Source: Gaiellasilicea sp963794385
GTDB taxonomy: Bacteria > Actinomycetota > Thermoleophilia > Gaiellales > Gaiellaceae
Direction of reading: 5' to 3'
Assembly: GCA_963794385.1 (NCBI GenBank)
Contig: CAWCDT010000006.1
Location: forward strand, 1 to 64,000
Length of the DNA: 64,000 nt
The notes under the pieces were generated by a model. It had not been told where the DNA came from. It saw nothing but the letters and a program-made list of their open reading frames with translations, and did not search any database. The first letter of the stretch is position 1. Each line of letters begins with the position of its first letter. This document shows positions 53,858 through 62,066 of the stretch, in pieces. The translations under genes and the position numbers were made by a program.

Positions 53858-55585
53858 CTAGCCGGGTCGGGTCGGTGGACGGCCGGGATCAGCGGCCGTG
53901 GGGCTCTGCTCGCCCAGGACCCGTCGAGCGGCATCGACGAGTGCCATGGCGAACGGAATCAGGTAAAGGAAGAAAAGCTTCGAGCTCTTGTCCGGCGCCG
54001 CCAGCGGGCTGACGCCGGCCTGGCCGAGCGCATCGGCGCGCTCGTCCTTCGGCGCGGCCTTGTGCGGGGCGCCCTTGAGCTCCTCCTGCGCCTTGGCGCG
54101 CTTCGCCGCCTCGACTGCCGGCTGCGGGGGCGCCAACGACGCGATCGCCTCGGCGGAAACAGGTGCAACCTGCGCGGTACCGGTGCTAGCGCCGGCGGTA
54201 TCACCGCGCATGGGGCCACGACCGGAGTCGTCGTCCGCCGTGCCCAGCATGCCGGCGATCTCCGGGTGGCGGACACCGCCGTCGTCGACGGCCGGGCGCC
54301 CCGGGGCAGTCGCGGGCGCAACGCAGCACTCGAGGTCGACCGCGATCGCGACCGGCAGCACGCCCGGCTCCGTGGCGACATCGCCAAGCCCGCCCGCCGG
54401 CGAAGAGCTCTGGGCCGGTGCGGAAGCGGCGGTCGGCGCGGTACCGGCCGGCGCGGTCCCGCCGGATGAGGGAGGGGCGGTGACCGGGGCCGGCACGACC
54501 GGCGTCGGAATCACCGGCGAGGACGCATGCACGGTGACCGCGACATTGGTTTGCGCGATGTTGACCTGCGTCACCGGCCCGTCGTTGCCCGGGCTCAACA
54601 CCCGAATCGAAATGTTGATGTTGATCGGCTGATACTGCGTCGCAGCCGCGTGATACTGATCCGGCAATTGCGTTTCGCTATTTCCACCGGGCTCCGGATT
54701 GCCTCCGCAATTCCACTCCCAGTTCCAGTTCCAGATCGGGAGTAACGAATTGCCGGGGATCGCAATCTCAGGTGGTATCGCATCGCCACAGCTCCACTGC
54801 CAGTTCCAGTCCCACTGCTCGGCGGGCGCCGAGGTAGGCGGGGCCTGGTTTCCAGGAGCAGGTGGAGCTTCCGGCGCCGGCGTGGTCGCGGTCGGCTCCG
54901 GCGGGGCGTGATACTGCGATTCCGTCGGCTGATACTGCGTCTCGGACTCAGGGGCTTGCGAGAACTCGGCCACGACGCCCGCAACCGCGGCGTTCAGCTG
55001 GTTCACGGGGCCGTTGTCACCCGGGCTCTCGAAGCGGAGCGAGATGTTGACGTTGAGGGGCTGCACCTGCTGCGCGACCGCGCTGACCGCCTCGGCCACG
55101 GGGGCCGGAATCGAGGTCGGAACGGGGTTTGCAGGCTCCTGGGAGGCTTGAACAGGCGCTTCGGGGGCGGGCGCCGGTGCTTCCGGGGCTGCTGCAGGCG
55201 CTTCTGGGCTGACAGCAGGGGATTCGGCGGGCGTGGCCGGGGCGGGATGCGCCTCAGGAGCAGGCGCCTGCGCGTCCGGACCCGTCAGTGGCTCTGTCAG
55301 CTCGGCGACGACCTCATCGACGTCGGGAAGGGTCGGCTCCGCGCCCTCCGGCGCGGCCTCCCCCACGTCTTCCTGGCTTGTTGAAGCCGTTTCTTCCGTC
55401 TCGGCGGGGGCGGGCGTCGGCGTCAGAACGGCCTCGGCGAGCGCCAGAGCGTCGGCTGCGGCCGCGGGTACCGCGACCGGGCGATCGTCTGCGACTGCCT
55501 GAGGCGCGCACGCAGCTGCCGCGCCGAGCACCGCCAGAAAGACGGCCAAACGGCGCTGCAGCACGCGCGACGGAACTGCCCCCAC
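53858..55585 (-). CDS. Pro/Ala-rich anchored protein sharing the repeat motif
   Basis: Up to 575 residues (GTG at 55585 or 55564). Signal peptide LAVFLAVLGAAAACAPQAVA, then long Pro/Ala/Glu linkers. It holds two copies of the motif seen in the repeat protein: NVNISLRFESPGDNGPVNQL and NINISIRVLSPGNDGPVTQV. Between them lie two Trp-alternating strands ending in Cys, WDWNWQWSCG and WNWNWEWNCG. The C-terminus has a hydrophobic helix (LFFLYLIPFAMALVDAA) with basic residues after it. It lies 80 bp upstream of the repeat protein on the same strand. Likely a membrane-anchored partner or nucleator of the repeat protein; inferred. Confidence 0.8.
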   Translation of the reverse strand: MGAVPSRVLQRRLAVFLAVLGAAAACAPQAVADDRPVAVPAAAADALALAEAVLTPTPAPAETEETASTSQEDVGEAAPEGAEPTLPDVDEVVAELTEPLTGPDAQAPAPEAHPAPATPAESPAVSPEAPAAAPEAPAPAPEAPVQASQEPANPVPTSIPAPVAEAVSAVAQQVQPLNVNISLRFESPGDNGPVNQLNAAVAGVVAEFSQAPESETQYQPTESQYHAPPEPTATTPAPEAPPAPGNQAPPTSAPAEQWDWNWQWSCGDAIPPEIAIPGNSLLPIWNWNWEWNCGGNPEPGGNSETQLPDQYHAAATQYQPININISIRVLSPGNDGPVTQVNIAQTNVAVTVHASSPVIPTPVVPAPVTAPPSSGGTAPAGTAPTAASAPAQSSSPAGGLGDVATEPGVLPVAIAVDLECCVAPATAPGRPAVDDGGVRHPEIAGMLGTADDDSGRGPMRGDTAGASTGTAQVAPVSAEAIASLAPPQPAVEAAKRAKAQEELKGAPHKAAPKDERADALGQAGVSPLAAPDKSSKLFFLYLIPFAMALVDAARRVLGEQSPTAADPGRPPTRPG

Positions 55586-55733
55586 GCTTGGTGAATACCC
55601 ACCCCTTTCGTTGATGATCCATTTCTTTCTTTGTTTTGTTATAAAATCGTTTCGGACCGGCCAAGTTGCTTTGAATATTCACTCGAATGAAGTAGTCTCG
55701 CATCGAGGGCGCGACCAACAGACGGAGGCGGGG
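55586..55733. promoter_or_regulatory. AT-rich divergent intergenic region
   Basis: Between the anchored protein and the sigma gene lies a stretch unusually rich in T and A for this genome (for example TTTCTTTCTTTGTTTTG near 55622). It must hold the promoters of both divergent genes. GGGTAT near 55597-55602 (minus strand) resembles a SigB-type -10, but no matching -35 is seen. Confidence 0.45.
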
Positions 55734-56318
55734 GTGCCAAAGGAAGCAGAGCGGCTCTTGACAGCGTGGTTCGAACGTGGGGACGTCGATGCGCGCCGAA
55801 AGCTGATCGAACAACACCTACCGCTCGTCCGCATGCTCGCCAGACGGTTCGTGCGGCACGGCGAGCAGCTCGAGGATCTCGTCCAGATCGGCGCAGTCGG
55901 CCTGATCAAGGCCGTCGACCGCTATGACCCCTCCCGGGGCTCATCGCTGACGGCCTATGCGGTTCCGACGATCGTCGGCGAGATCAGACGCCACCTGCGC
56001 GACAGCACGCAGCCGCTGCGCGTGCCGCGTGCCCGGCGTGAGGACGGCCCCGTGCGGTCTGTTCCGCTCGACCTCGAGGCCGAGTCGGCCCGGGACACGG
56101 CCGCGGAACGCCGACTCGAGCTCGGTGAGGAGCGGGTGCTGATCGAACGAGGCCTCCGCTCGCTTGCTAGACGTGAACGCCGCATCGTCGGCCTCCGCTA
56201 TTTCGCCGGGCTCAGCCAGCGCCGGATCGCCGCCGAGCTCGGCCTCTCACAGGTCCACGTCTCCCGCCTGCTCCAACAGTCACTCGGAAAGCTCAGGACG
56301 GAGATCGGCCAGACTTGA
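55734..56318 (+). CDS. SigB/SigF-type alternative sigma factor
   Basis: 194 residues from the GTG at 55734 with ribosome site GGAGG five bases upstream; the frame is open to 55611. Region 2 reads LVRMLARRFVRHGEQLEDLV and AVGLIKAVDRYDPSRGSSLT, region 3 VGEIRRHLRDSTQPLRVPRA, region 4 RERRIVGLRYFAGLSQRRIA and LSQVHVSRLLQQSLGKLR. This is the general-stress/sporulation sigma group. No anti-sigma or anti-anti-sigma gene is next to it. Its place beside the surface proteins suggests it drives them. Confidence 0.9.
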   Translation: MPKEAERLLTAWFERGDVDARRKLIEQHLPLVRMLARRFVRHGEQLEDLVQIGAVGLIKAVDRYDPSRGSSLTAYAVPTIVGEIRRHLRDSTQPLRVPRARREDGPVRSVPLDLEAESARDTAAERRLELGEERVLIERGLRSLARRERRIVGLRYFAGLSQRRIAAELGLSQVHVSRLLQQSLGKLRTEIGQT

Positions 56319-56386
56319 CAGCGTCGCAGGCCCCGAATCCCGCTTCCTAGCTGGGATGCACCGCCCGCGATATCACGTTACGATCG

Positions 56387-56415
56387 TTGTGCGGATGGTT
56401 TCAAGCCCGTACAAT
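56387..56415 (+). promoter_or_regulatory. Housekeeping-type promoter for a leaderless gene
   Basis: TTGTGC (56387-56392), 17-bp spacer, TACAAT (56410-56415). Transcription would start at about 56422-56424, at the GTG of the RHH protein, which has no ribosome site. Confidence 0.7.
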
Positions 56416-56423
56416 CAGCAGTT

Positions 56424-56780
56424 GTGAGCACCCACGCCGCCTCATCCTCCGTGACCACCGAGAAGTCCGACGAGCGCGTCAAGGCTCCGAGTGGCCGCCT
56501 GCTGCTGCGGATGCCGCGCACGCTTCACGCCGAGCTCGCCCGCGCCGCCGAACGCGAGGGAACGAGCCTGAATCAGTTCATCACGAGCGCGCTCTCGCGA
56601 ACGGTCGGGATTGGAACGGACGACGACGGGGCGACCGGCCAGGCGGCCGACGCTCCCGAGACCGCAACACGAGGCGGCCAGAGCCGCGTGATCGCGGCGG
56701 CGCTCGTCGCCAACGCCGTCGTCATCGGTCTCGCAGCCGTCGCGGCGATCGCAGTCCTGGTCGTCGCCCTCCTGGGCTAG
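56424..56780 (+). CDS. Ribbon-helix-helix protein with C-terminal membrane helix
   Basis: 118 residues. Residues about 25-60 (GRLLLRMPRTLHAELARAAE and GTSLNQFITSALSRTVG) are a HicB/Arc-type ribbon-helix-helix DNA-binding domain. An acidic linker follows, and residues about 90-116 form one long hydrophobic helix (AALVANAVVIGLAAVAAIAV). HicB-like domains normally pair with toxins, but no toxin gene is adjacent. A DNA-binding domain tied to the membrane suggests a regulator controlled at the membrane. Its stop overlaps that of the convergent oxidase gene. Confidence 0.82.
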   Translation: MSTHAASSSVTTEKSDERVKAPSGRLLLRMPRTLHAELARAAEREGTSLNQFITSALSRTVGIGTDDDGATGQAADAPETATRGGQSRVIAAALVANAVVIGLAAVAAIAVLVVALLG

Positions 56781-57830
56781 AGGACGAGCGTCTCCGGGAA
56801 CACCGCGCCGGCCTCGAAGCGGTCGAGCCGGTAGGGCGCGAGGTCGAACGGCGGCGATTCGCCGAGCAGCTCCGCCGCGACGGCGTCGCCGACCGCGGGC
56901 GCCTGCATGAAGCCGTGTCCGGAGAAGCCACAGGCGGCGTAGACGCCGTCGGCGACAGGGCCGAGGATTGGATGCGCGTCGAACGTCATGTCGTAGAAAC
57001 CCGCCCAGGAGCGCCGGAGGGGCGCCTCCGCAGCGGGCGGGTAGCGGAAGGCGAGTCGGTCACGCCACTCGTCGACGAGGTCCTCGCGCACCTCCGCCGG
57101 GCCGTCCCAGCGCAGCTCCGGCTCGGGCATCGCGAGCCGCAGGCCGTCCGCGCCGACGCGGCGGAAGTGGAAGCCGGTCTCCTCGATCGTCATCGGCAGG
57201 TCGGCTGGGCAGCCCGTCCACCGCTCCGACGTCCACGAGCTGGCGAACGAGCGGGCGGACCGGCAGCTCCACCCCGCGCGCCGCGGCGACGCCGGCGGAC
57301 TGGGCGCCGCATGCAACGACGAGCGTCTCCGCCTCGAGCGACAGTGCGTCCGTCTGCTCGAGCACCTCGACGCCGAGGCTCGCCGCTCGCCGCACGAGCT
57401 CGCGGGTGACGCCCGCGGGGTCGGCGATCCCGTCCTCGCGGCAGATGCTCGCGCCGAGCACGTCGTCGACCCGGAGCCCGTCGACGTATGCGGGGTCGAC
57501 CCGCTCGACCGGGACGCCGAACGAGGCCTGGACGCGGCGCCGCTCCTCCAGCTCGGCGAGGCCCGCCTCCGTCGTCGCCAGGAACAGGTAGCCGACCTGC
57601 TCGAACAGGGGCGGCCCGAGCTCCCGGAAGAGCCGCACACTCGCCTGGGCGAGCCGCACCTCCGCTTCGGTCGTGAACTGCTGTCGGACGCCGCCCATCG
57701 CCTTGCCGGTCGCGCCGCCCGCGATCTCGCCCACGTCCGCGAGCACGACGTCGCCTGCACCCCTGAGGGCGAGGTGGTAGGCGATCGAGGCGCCGATCGC
57801 CCCCGCGCCGGCTACGACGACTCGTGCCAT
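56777..57830 (-). CDS. FAD-dependent amino acid oxidase/dehydrogenase (DAO family), one frameshift
   Basis: Rossmann FAD motif RVVVAGAGAIGASIAYHLAL at the N-terminus, GGVRQQFTTEAEVRLAQAS next, and the C-terminal YAACGFSGHGFMQAPAVGDA. The frame changes near 57218, where one extra base separates VDVGAVDG from ADLPMTIEETGFHFR. Corrected length is 350 residues. The family oxidises glycine, sarcosine, proline or D-amino acids. Its start overlaps the DHDPS-family gene by 19 bp, so they form an operon. A D-hydroxyproline-type route would fit this pair; speculative. Confidence 0.85.
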
Positions 57831-58654
57831 CCGCGCAGCTCCTGCCGTTCGCCGTCGCTCAGCGCCCGCAACGGCCGCCGCACGTCCTCCCGCACCGGCA
57901 CGCCGCGCAGCCCGAGCAGGAACTTGAAAGCGGCGTGCCGCGGGAAGCGCTCGACTGCCGCGCGCAGCTCCCCGAGCGCAATCGCACCCGCCTCGGTCGG
58001 CTCGCGCACGACCGCGGCGACGCGGTCCGGAAACACGGCCGCAAGCCCTGAGACCGCACCCGCAGCGCCGGCCTCGAGCCCGGCGAAGAGCAGCGCCTCG
58101 GCCCCGACGAAGACATCGAGCCCTTCGATCAGATAGGGCGCAACGCGGTCGAACGGCGCGTCGGAGACCTTCAACCCGGCCAGGTTCGGCGCGCGCTCGC
58201 GCAACTCATGCAGCACCTCCAGCGGGACGGCGTAGCCGCTCGCACGCTCGAACTCATAGACGTAGAACGGCAAGGGCGCGCATGCGGCGGCCGCGGCGGC
58301 GAAGTGCTCGAGCAGGGCGCGCTCGTCGAGCTGGAAGTAAGGCGGCCCGATCACGGCAACCGCGGTCGCACCGGCCTCTGCGGCGTGCGCGGCGAGCGCG
58401 ATCGTGTCGGCCGTCGTCTGCGCCCCGCAGTGCGCCGCGACCTGGACACGGCCCGCGGCGGCCGAGACATAGAGCTCGAGCGCCCGCTGCCGCTCCTCGC
58501 GGGCGAAAAGCAGGCCCTCGCCGGTCGTTCCGAGCGCGAGCAGGCCGTTGAGCCCTCCCTGGACGAGGAACTCGACGTAGGGCTCGAACGCGGCTTCGTC
58601 GAGCCGCTCGCCGTCGAGCGGCGTCACCGCCGCTGCAAGCGCTCCGCGCAGCAT
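57812..58654 (-). CDS. DHDPS/NAL-family aldolase or lyase
   Basis: 280 residues. GLLALGTTGEGLLFAREERQ, the tyrosine in FYVYEF and the Schiff-base lysine in NLAGLKVSD are the core of the dihydrodipicolinate synthase/N-acetylneuraminate lyase family. It is separate from lysine genes and next to an amino acid oxidase, so a catabolic lyase or dehydratase role is more likely than lysine synthesis. Divergent from the enoyl-CoA hydratase gene. Confidence 0.9.
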   Translation of the reverse strand: MLRGALAAAVTPLDGERLDEAAFEPYVEFLVQGGLNGLLALGTTGEGLLFAREERQRALELYVSAAAGRVQVAAHCGAQTTADTIALAAHAAEAGATAVAVIGPPYFQLDERALLEHFAAAAAACAPLPFYVYEFERASGYAVPLEVLHELRERAPNLAGLKVSDAPFDRVAPYLIEGLDVFVGAEALLFAGLEAGAAGAVSGLAAVFPDRVAAVVREPTEAGAIALGELRAAVERFPRHAAFKFLLGLRGVPVREDVRRPLRALSDGERQELRGWHESS

Positions 58655-58678
58655 GGCCCGACTTTAGACTCAGCCGCG

Positions 58679-59425
58679 ATGGGGGCGCTCCGGATCGAAC
58701 GGGACGGCAACGTGCTCCGGATCACGCTCGCGCGGCCCGAGACCCGCAACGCCTTCGACGCCGCCCTGATCGCCGAGCTCGCCGAGGCGTTCGTCGACGT
58801 CGGAAAAGCCCGTGCGGTCCTGCTCGCAGGCGACGGCCCGAGCTTCTGCGCCGGCGCGGACGTCGAGTGGATGCGGGCCTCGGTCGACCTCGACTTCGAC
58901 GCGAACGTCGCAGACGCGAACGCCCTGCGCGCGATGCTCGAGGCGATCGACCGCTGTCCGGCGCCGGTCGTGGCCCGCGTCCAGGGGCACGCGCTCGGAG
59001 GCGGCGCCGGGCTGGTGGCGTGCTCGGACATCGCCATCGCGGACGAGCGGGCCGTCTTCGCCTTCTCGGAGGTGAAGCTCGGGATCATCCCGGCCGTGAT
59101 CTCGCCGTTCGCGCTGGCGAAGGTCGGGCCGAGCGCGGCGCGAAGGTACTTCGTCACGGGCGAGCGCTTCGACGCTGCGACCGCCCTCCGGATCGGGCTC
59201 GTGCACGAGGTCGCGCCCGACCTCGACGCCGCAGTCGAACAGGTGCTCGCCGAGCTCGCGAGCGCCGGGCCCCGGGCGGCGCGGCACGCGAAGAAGCTCG
59301 TCCTCGACCGCCCCGACGGCCCCGAGACCGCGCGCCGGATCGCCGAGCGCCGCACGAGCGCCGAGGGCCAGGAGGGCCTGCGCGCCTTTCTCGAGCGCCG
59401 TAGCCCGAGCTGGGTCGAGGACTAA
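58679..59425 (+). CDS. Enoyl-CoA hydratase/isomerase family protein
   Basis: 248 residues from the ATG at 58679. Crotonase motifs: NAFDAALIAELAEAF, FCAGADVEWMRAS, the oxyanion-hole stretch VQGHALGGGAGLVACSDIAI and the catalytic Glu region FSEVKLGIIPAVISPFAL. The last motif resembles methylglutaconyl-CoA hydratase. With the biotin carboxylase at 62067 and the carboxyltransferase at 40252 it fits leucine or branched acyl-CoA breakdown. Its stop overlaps that of the convergent hydrolase gene. Confidence 0.92.
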   Translation: MGALRIERDGNVLRITLARPETRNAFDAALIAELAEAFVDVGKARAVLLAGDGPSFCAGADVEWMRASVDLDFDANVADANALRAMLEAIDRCPAPVVARVQGHALGGGAGLVACSDIAIADERAVFAFSEVKLGIIPAVISPFALAKVGPSAARRYFVTGERFDAATALRIGLVHEVAPDLDAAVEQVLAELASAGPRAARHAKKLVLDRPDGPETARRIAERRTSAEGQEGLRAFLERRSPSWVED

Positions 59426-60670
59426 CGGACGATCAGGGGCGGGCTCGCGATCGCGTCGAACGGATACCAGAGCCGGAGCCGGGTGCCCTTTCCGGCCCAG
59501 ACCGTCCGCTGCAGGAAGCCACGCGGGCTGGTCGTACGCAGGCCGCCGATCGAGCGCCAGCCGCCGTCCCGGTACTGCTGCAGGATGTAGCGCTCGCGCC
59601 CTTCCTCGGGCCGGATCTGGCCCCAGACCACCGTGCGCAGGCCATTGCGCGACAGCTGCGCGAACGGGAGGATCGCCGACTGGAGCGAGAGCTTCGGCGC
59701 CCCGGCGGCAGTGACGAGGCCGCTCTGCCAGCGCGCGAGGTTCGGCTCGTCTCGGTAGAGGTACTGGATCAGCATGTCGACATACGGGGTCTGATAGGCG
59801 CGGAGGGCCGCCTCGCCGATGTGCCGGGCCTGCCGCGCGCGGGAGACACCGAGGAGAGGATCCGGCGGGTTCGTCTGATAGCCGTACTCGGTCAGCCAGA
59901 TCCGCTTCTGACCGAACGCCTTGCGAACCTCGCGGAGCAGGCGGTCGATCGTCGCCATCGTGATCGTCTCGCAGTGGCCGCAGCCGCCTTCGGTGGGCGT
60001 CTCGAGCCGATGGAGCGGGTACGGATTGTGCGCGTACGCGTCGAGCCGCGCGCGGGCCGCGGTCGATGCCGCGGATGAAGTCGACCGGAGAGATGCCCCT
60101 GTACGCGCCGCGCGGCGCGGTGACACCGCCGGCCACCTTCGCACCGCGCGTCGCCCGGTGGATCGCTGCATAGGCCGGGTTCAGCAGCGTCTGTGTATAG
60201 ACCTTCGGCGAGGTCGGGCGGAGCCAGCGGCGCTGGTTCGGCTCGTTCCAGATCAGCCAGTTCCGGACGAACGGATAACGGTCGGCGGCGCGCCGTGCGA
60301 AGCCGGCGAACGACCACTTCGAGCGCGGCACCCAGTTCGGCGAGCGGCCGCCGTTCGCCCAGCGCGGCGTGCCCCAGATCGTCACTACCGGCACCATCCC
60401 GCGCTCGTTCAGTCCACGCAGGATCGCATCGGCGTGATCCCAGCGGTAACGGCCCTTGCGGGCCTCGATCTCGTGCCAGTTCAGCGTGTAGCGGACGAGC
60501 TTGACGCCCATCTTGTCGAGCTTGTTGAGCCGTTCGTCGAGCGTTCCGGGCCCATAGGCGATCCAGGCGTCGTCCTGGAGGCCGTAGCGAACGAACCGGG
60601 ACGCATCGGCGGGCGCGGAGAGCGCCAGGAAGGCCGCAAGCGCGGCCGCGAGAGTGAGCACGTAGCGCAT
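59422..60670 (-). CDS. Secreted glycoside hydrolase-like TIM-barrel protein, one frameshift
   Basis: Signal peptide YVLTLAAALAAFLALSAPAD, then a barrel of the cellulase/GH5-GH39 type. The acid/base Glu is in WLIWNEPNQRRW and the nucleophile Glu in IWLTEYGYQTNPP. The frame changes near 60067 (one extra base) after GGVTAPRGAYRGISPVDFIR; the second part reads ARLDAYAHNPYPLHR. Corrected length is about 415 residues. The target polysaccharide is unknown. A C-terminal beta-strand domain ends TRLRLWYPFDAIASPPLIV. Confidence 0.82.
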
Positions 60671-60714
60671 CGACCCACCGTAGACGGCGTCCATGATGTC
60701 CTTGTTAGAAGCTC

Positions 60715-62026
60715 TTAAGGCGCTTTTACGGTTACAGCCGCGCCGGACGCGACGTGATTCGCGAGCCGGTAGCTCGCCGTTCGGCCTGCTTTCACGGTCA
60801 CCCTGAACCAACCGTCCGGCCGCGGACGCACCCGTCGCACCGGCGTCCACGTCCCGCCGTTCACCTGCCGCTCGAGCCGCACCTTGCGTAGACCCCTGGC
60901 GAAGCCGCGCAGCACGACCGTCCTGTTGGCGCTTGCGAGCGAGCGCTTGGCCGACCTGCTCGAGGTGGAGCACGCGGATCGTGAACCAGGTCGAACGGAG
61001 CTCGAGCGCGCGGCGAAAGTCGGTCGAGGACATGCGCCGCACATCGCCAGGGCGCTTGATCGCCACCTCCGTCGCCCGGCCGGCGGGCCCGCGGGTCACG
61101 ACGACGTCACGCACGCCGGAGAGGCCAAGCCGGTTCCCAACCTCGGCCGGCGTCAGTTCGAACGGCCCCCACGCGTGATGCTTCGAATCCCGGTCGAGCG
61201 GGTCGGCGACGGAGACGAGGTACGGCACCGGGCTCGCGCGCGGCCAGGCCTCCACGTTCGAGACCGTCCTGCCTCCCGAGGTCGAGTGGTAGAAGGTCGT
61301 CGCCACGCGTCCCTGCCAGGAGACGACCTGCCCGGCGGTGGAGCCGATGGCGCGGTTCGTGGAGTCCTCCTCCGCGCGAATGCCGCCGTACACCTGGCTG
61401 CGCGTATCCGCGTAGAGGTCGAAGAGCTTGCCCGGCTTGAGGGTCGCCAGTGCGTACGAGCGGGCGACGACCGACTGGGCCCGCAGCGCCTCCGGGTGCC
61501 AGTCGTCCGGCATCTCCCACGGCACGACGCCGCGCAGGTAGCGGTCGAGCGGGAGCTTGTTGACGACGGTGAGCTTCGCGGCGCGGCGGTGGACGACGAG
61601 GGCGCCGCGATACGCCTCGCCGTCGAGCTGCAGCGGCGCCGCGCCGGGCTCGTACCGGAGCGGCGGCTTCAGCTTGCGGAGCTTCCCGGCGACGAGGTTC
61701 TGCACGCCGGGCTTCAGCACGCGGGCCTTGCCGCGGGCGTCGACGACGCGGAACGGCTTGGTGGAGCGGATCCGAACGGCCGTGCGGTCGGCCGCGAGCA
61801 GGACTCGCACCGGTCGCGCCGGGACGGCGCGCAGCTCGGTGCCGCGGTAGTAGTGCTTCAGGATCCGCTCGTAGCCCCAGCCTGCCTCGGCGTAGCCGCG
61901 CGCGCCGTACTGGCTCATCCCGACGCCGTGACCCCAGCCGCGGCCGTCGATCACGAACAACGTTCCTGCAGCGGCGGGAGCCGGCACGCAGAAGCAGAAC
62001 GCGAGCAGGAGCACGAACCGCCGCAT
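60715..62026 (-). CDS. SpoIID/LytB-domain secreted protein, one frameshift
   Basis: Signal peptide FVLLLAFCFCVPAPAAA from the ATG at 62026. The SpoIID/LytB domain is clear: GRGWGHGVGMSQYGARGYAE, LPLDRYLRGVVPWEMPDDWH, AQSVVARSYALATL and STSGGRTVSNVEAW. The frame changes near 60955; after it VVLRGFARGLRKVRLERQVN and DGWFRVTVKAGRTASYRLAN form a C-terminal beta domain. Corrected length is 436 residues. SpoIID proteins are peptidoglycan lytic enzymes of sporulation; LytB-type relatives work in wall turnover, and sporulation need not be implied. Confidence 0.88.
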
Positions 62027-62066
62027 CAGGCGGCTCAGGGTACCAACCGCAATACGATCCCACCCG

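Noticed and set aside
56424..56780. HicB antitoxin of a toxin-antitoxin pair
   Set aside because: No HicA-like or other toxin frame lies next to it, and the membrane helix is atypical.
60715..62026. SpoIID protein as evidence of sporulation
   Set aside because: SpoIID/LytB domains are widespread in non-sporulating bacteria, and no other sporulation gene is present here.
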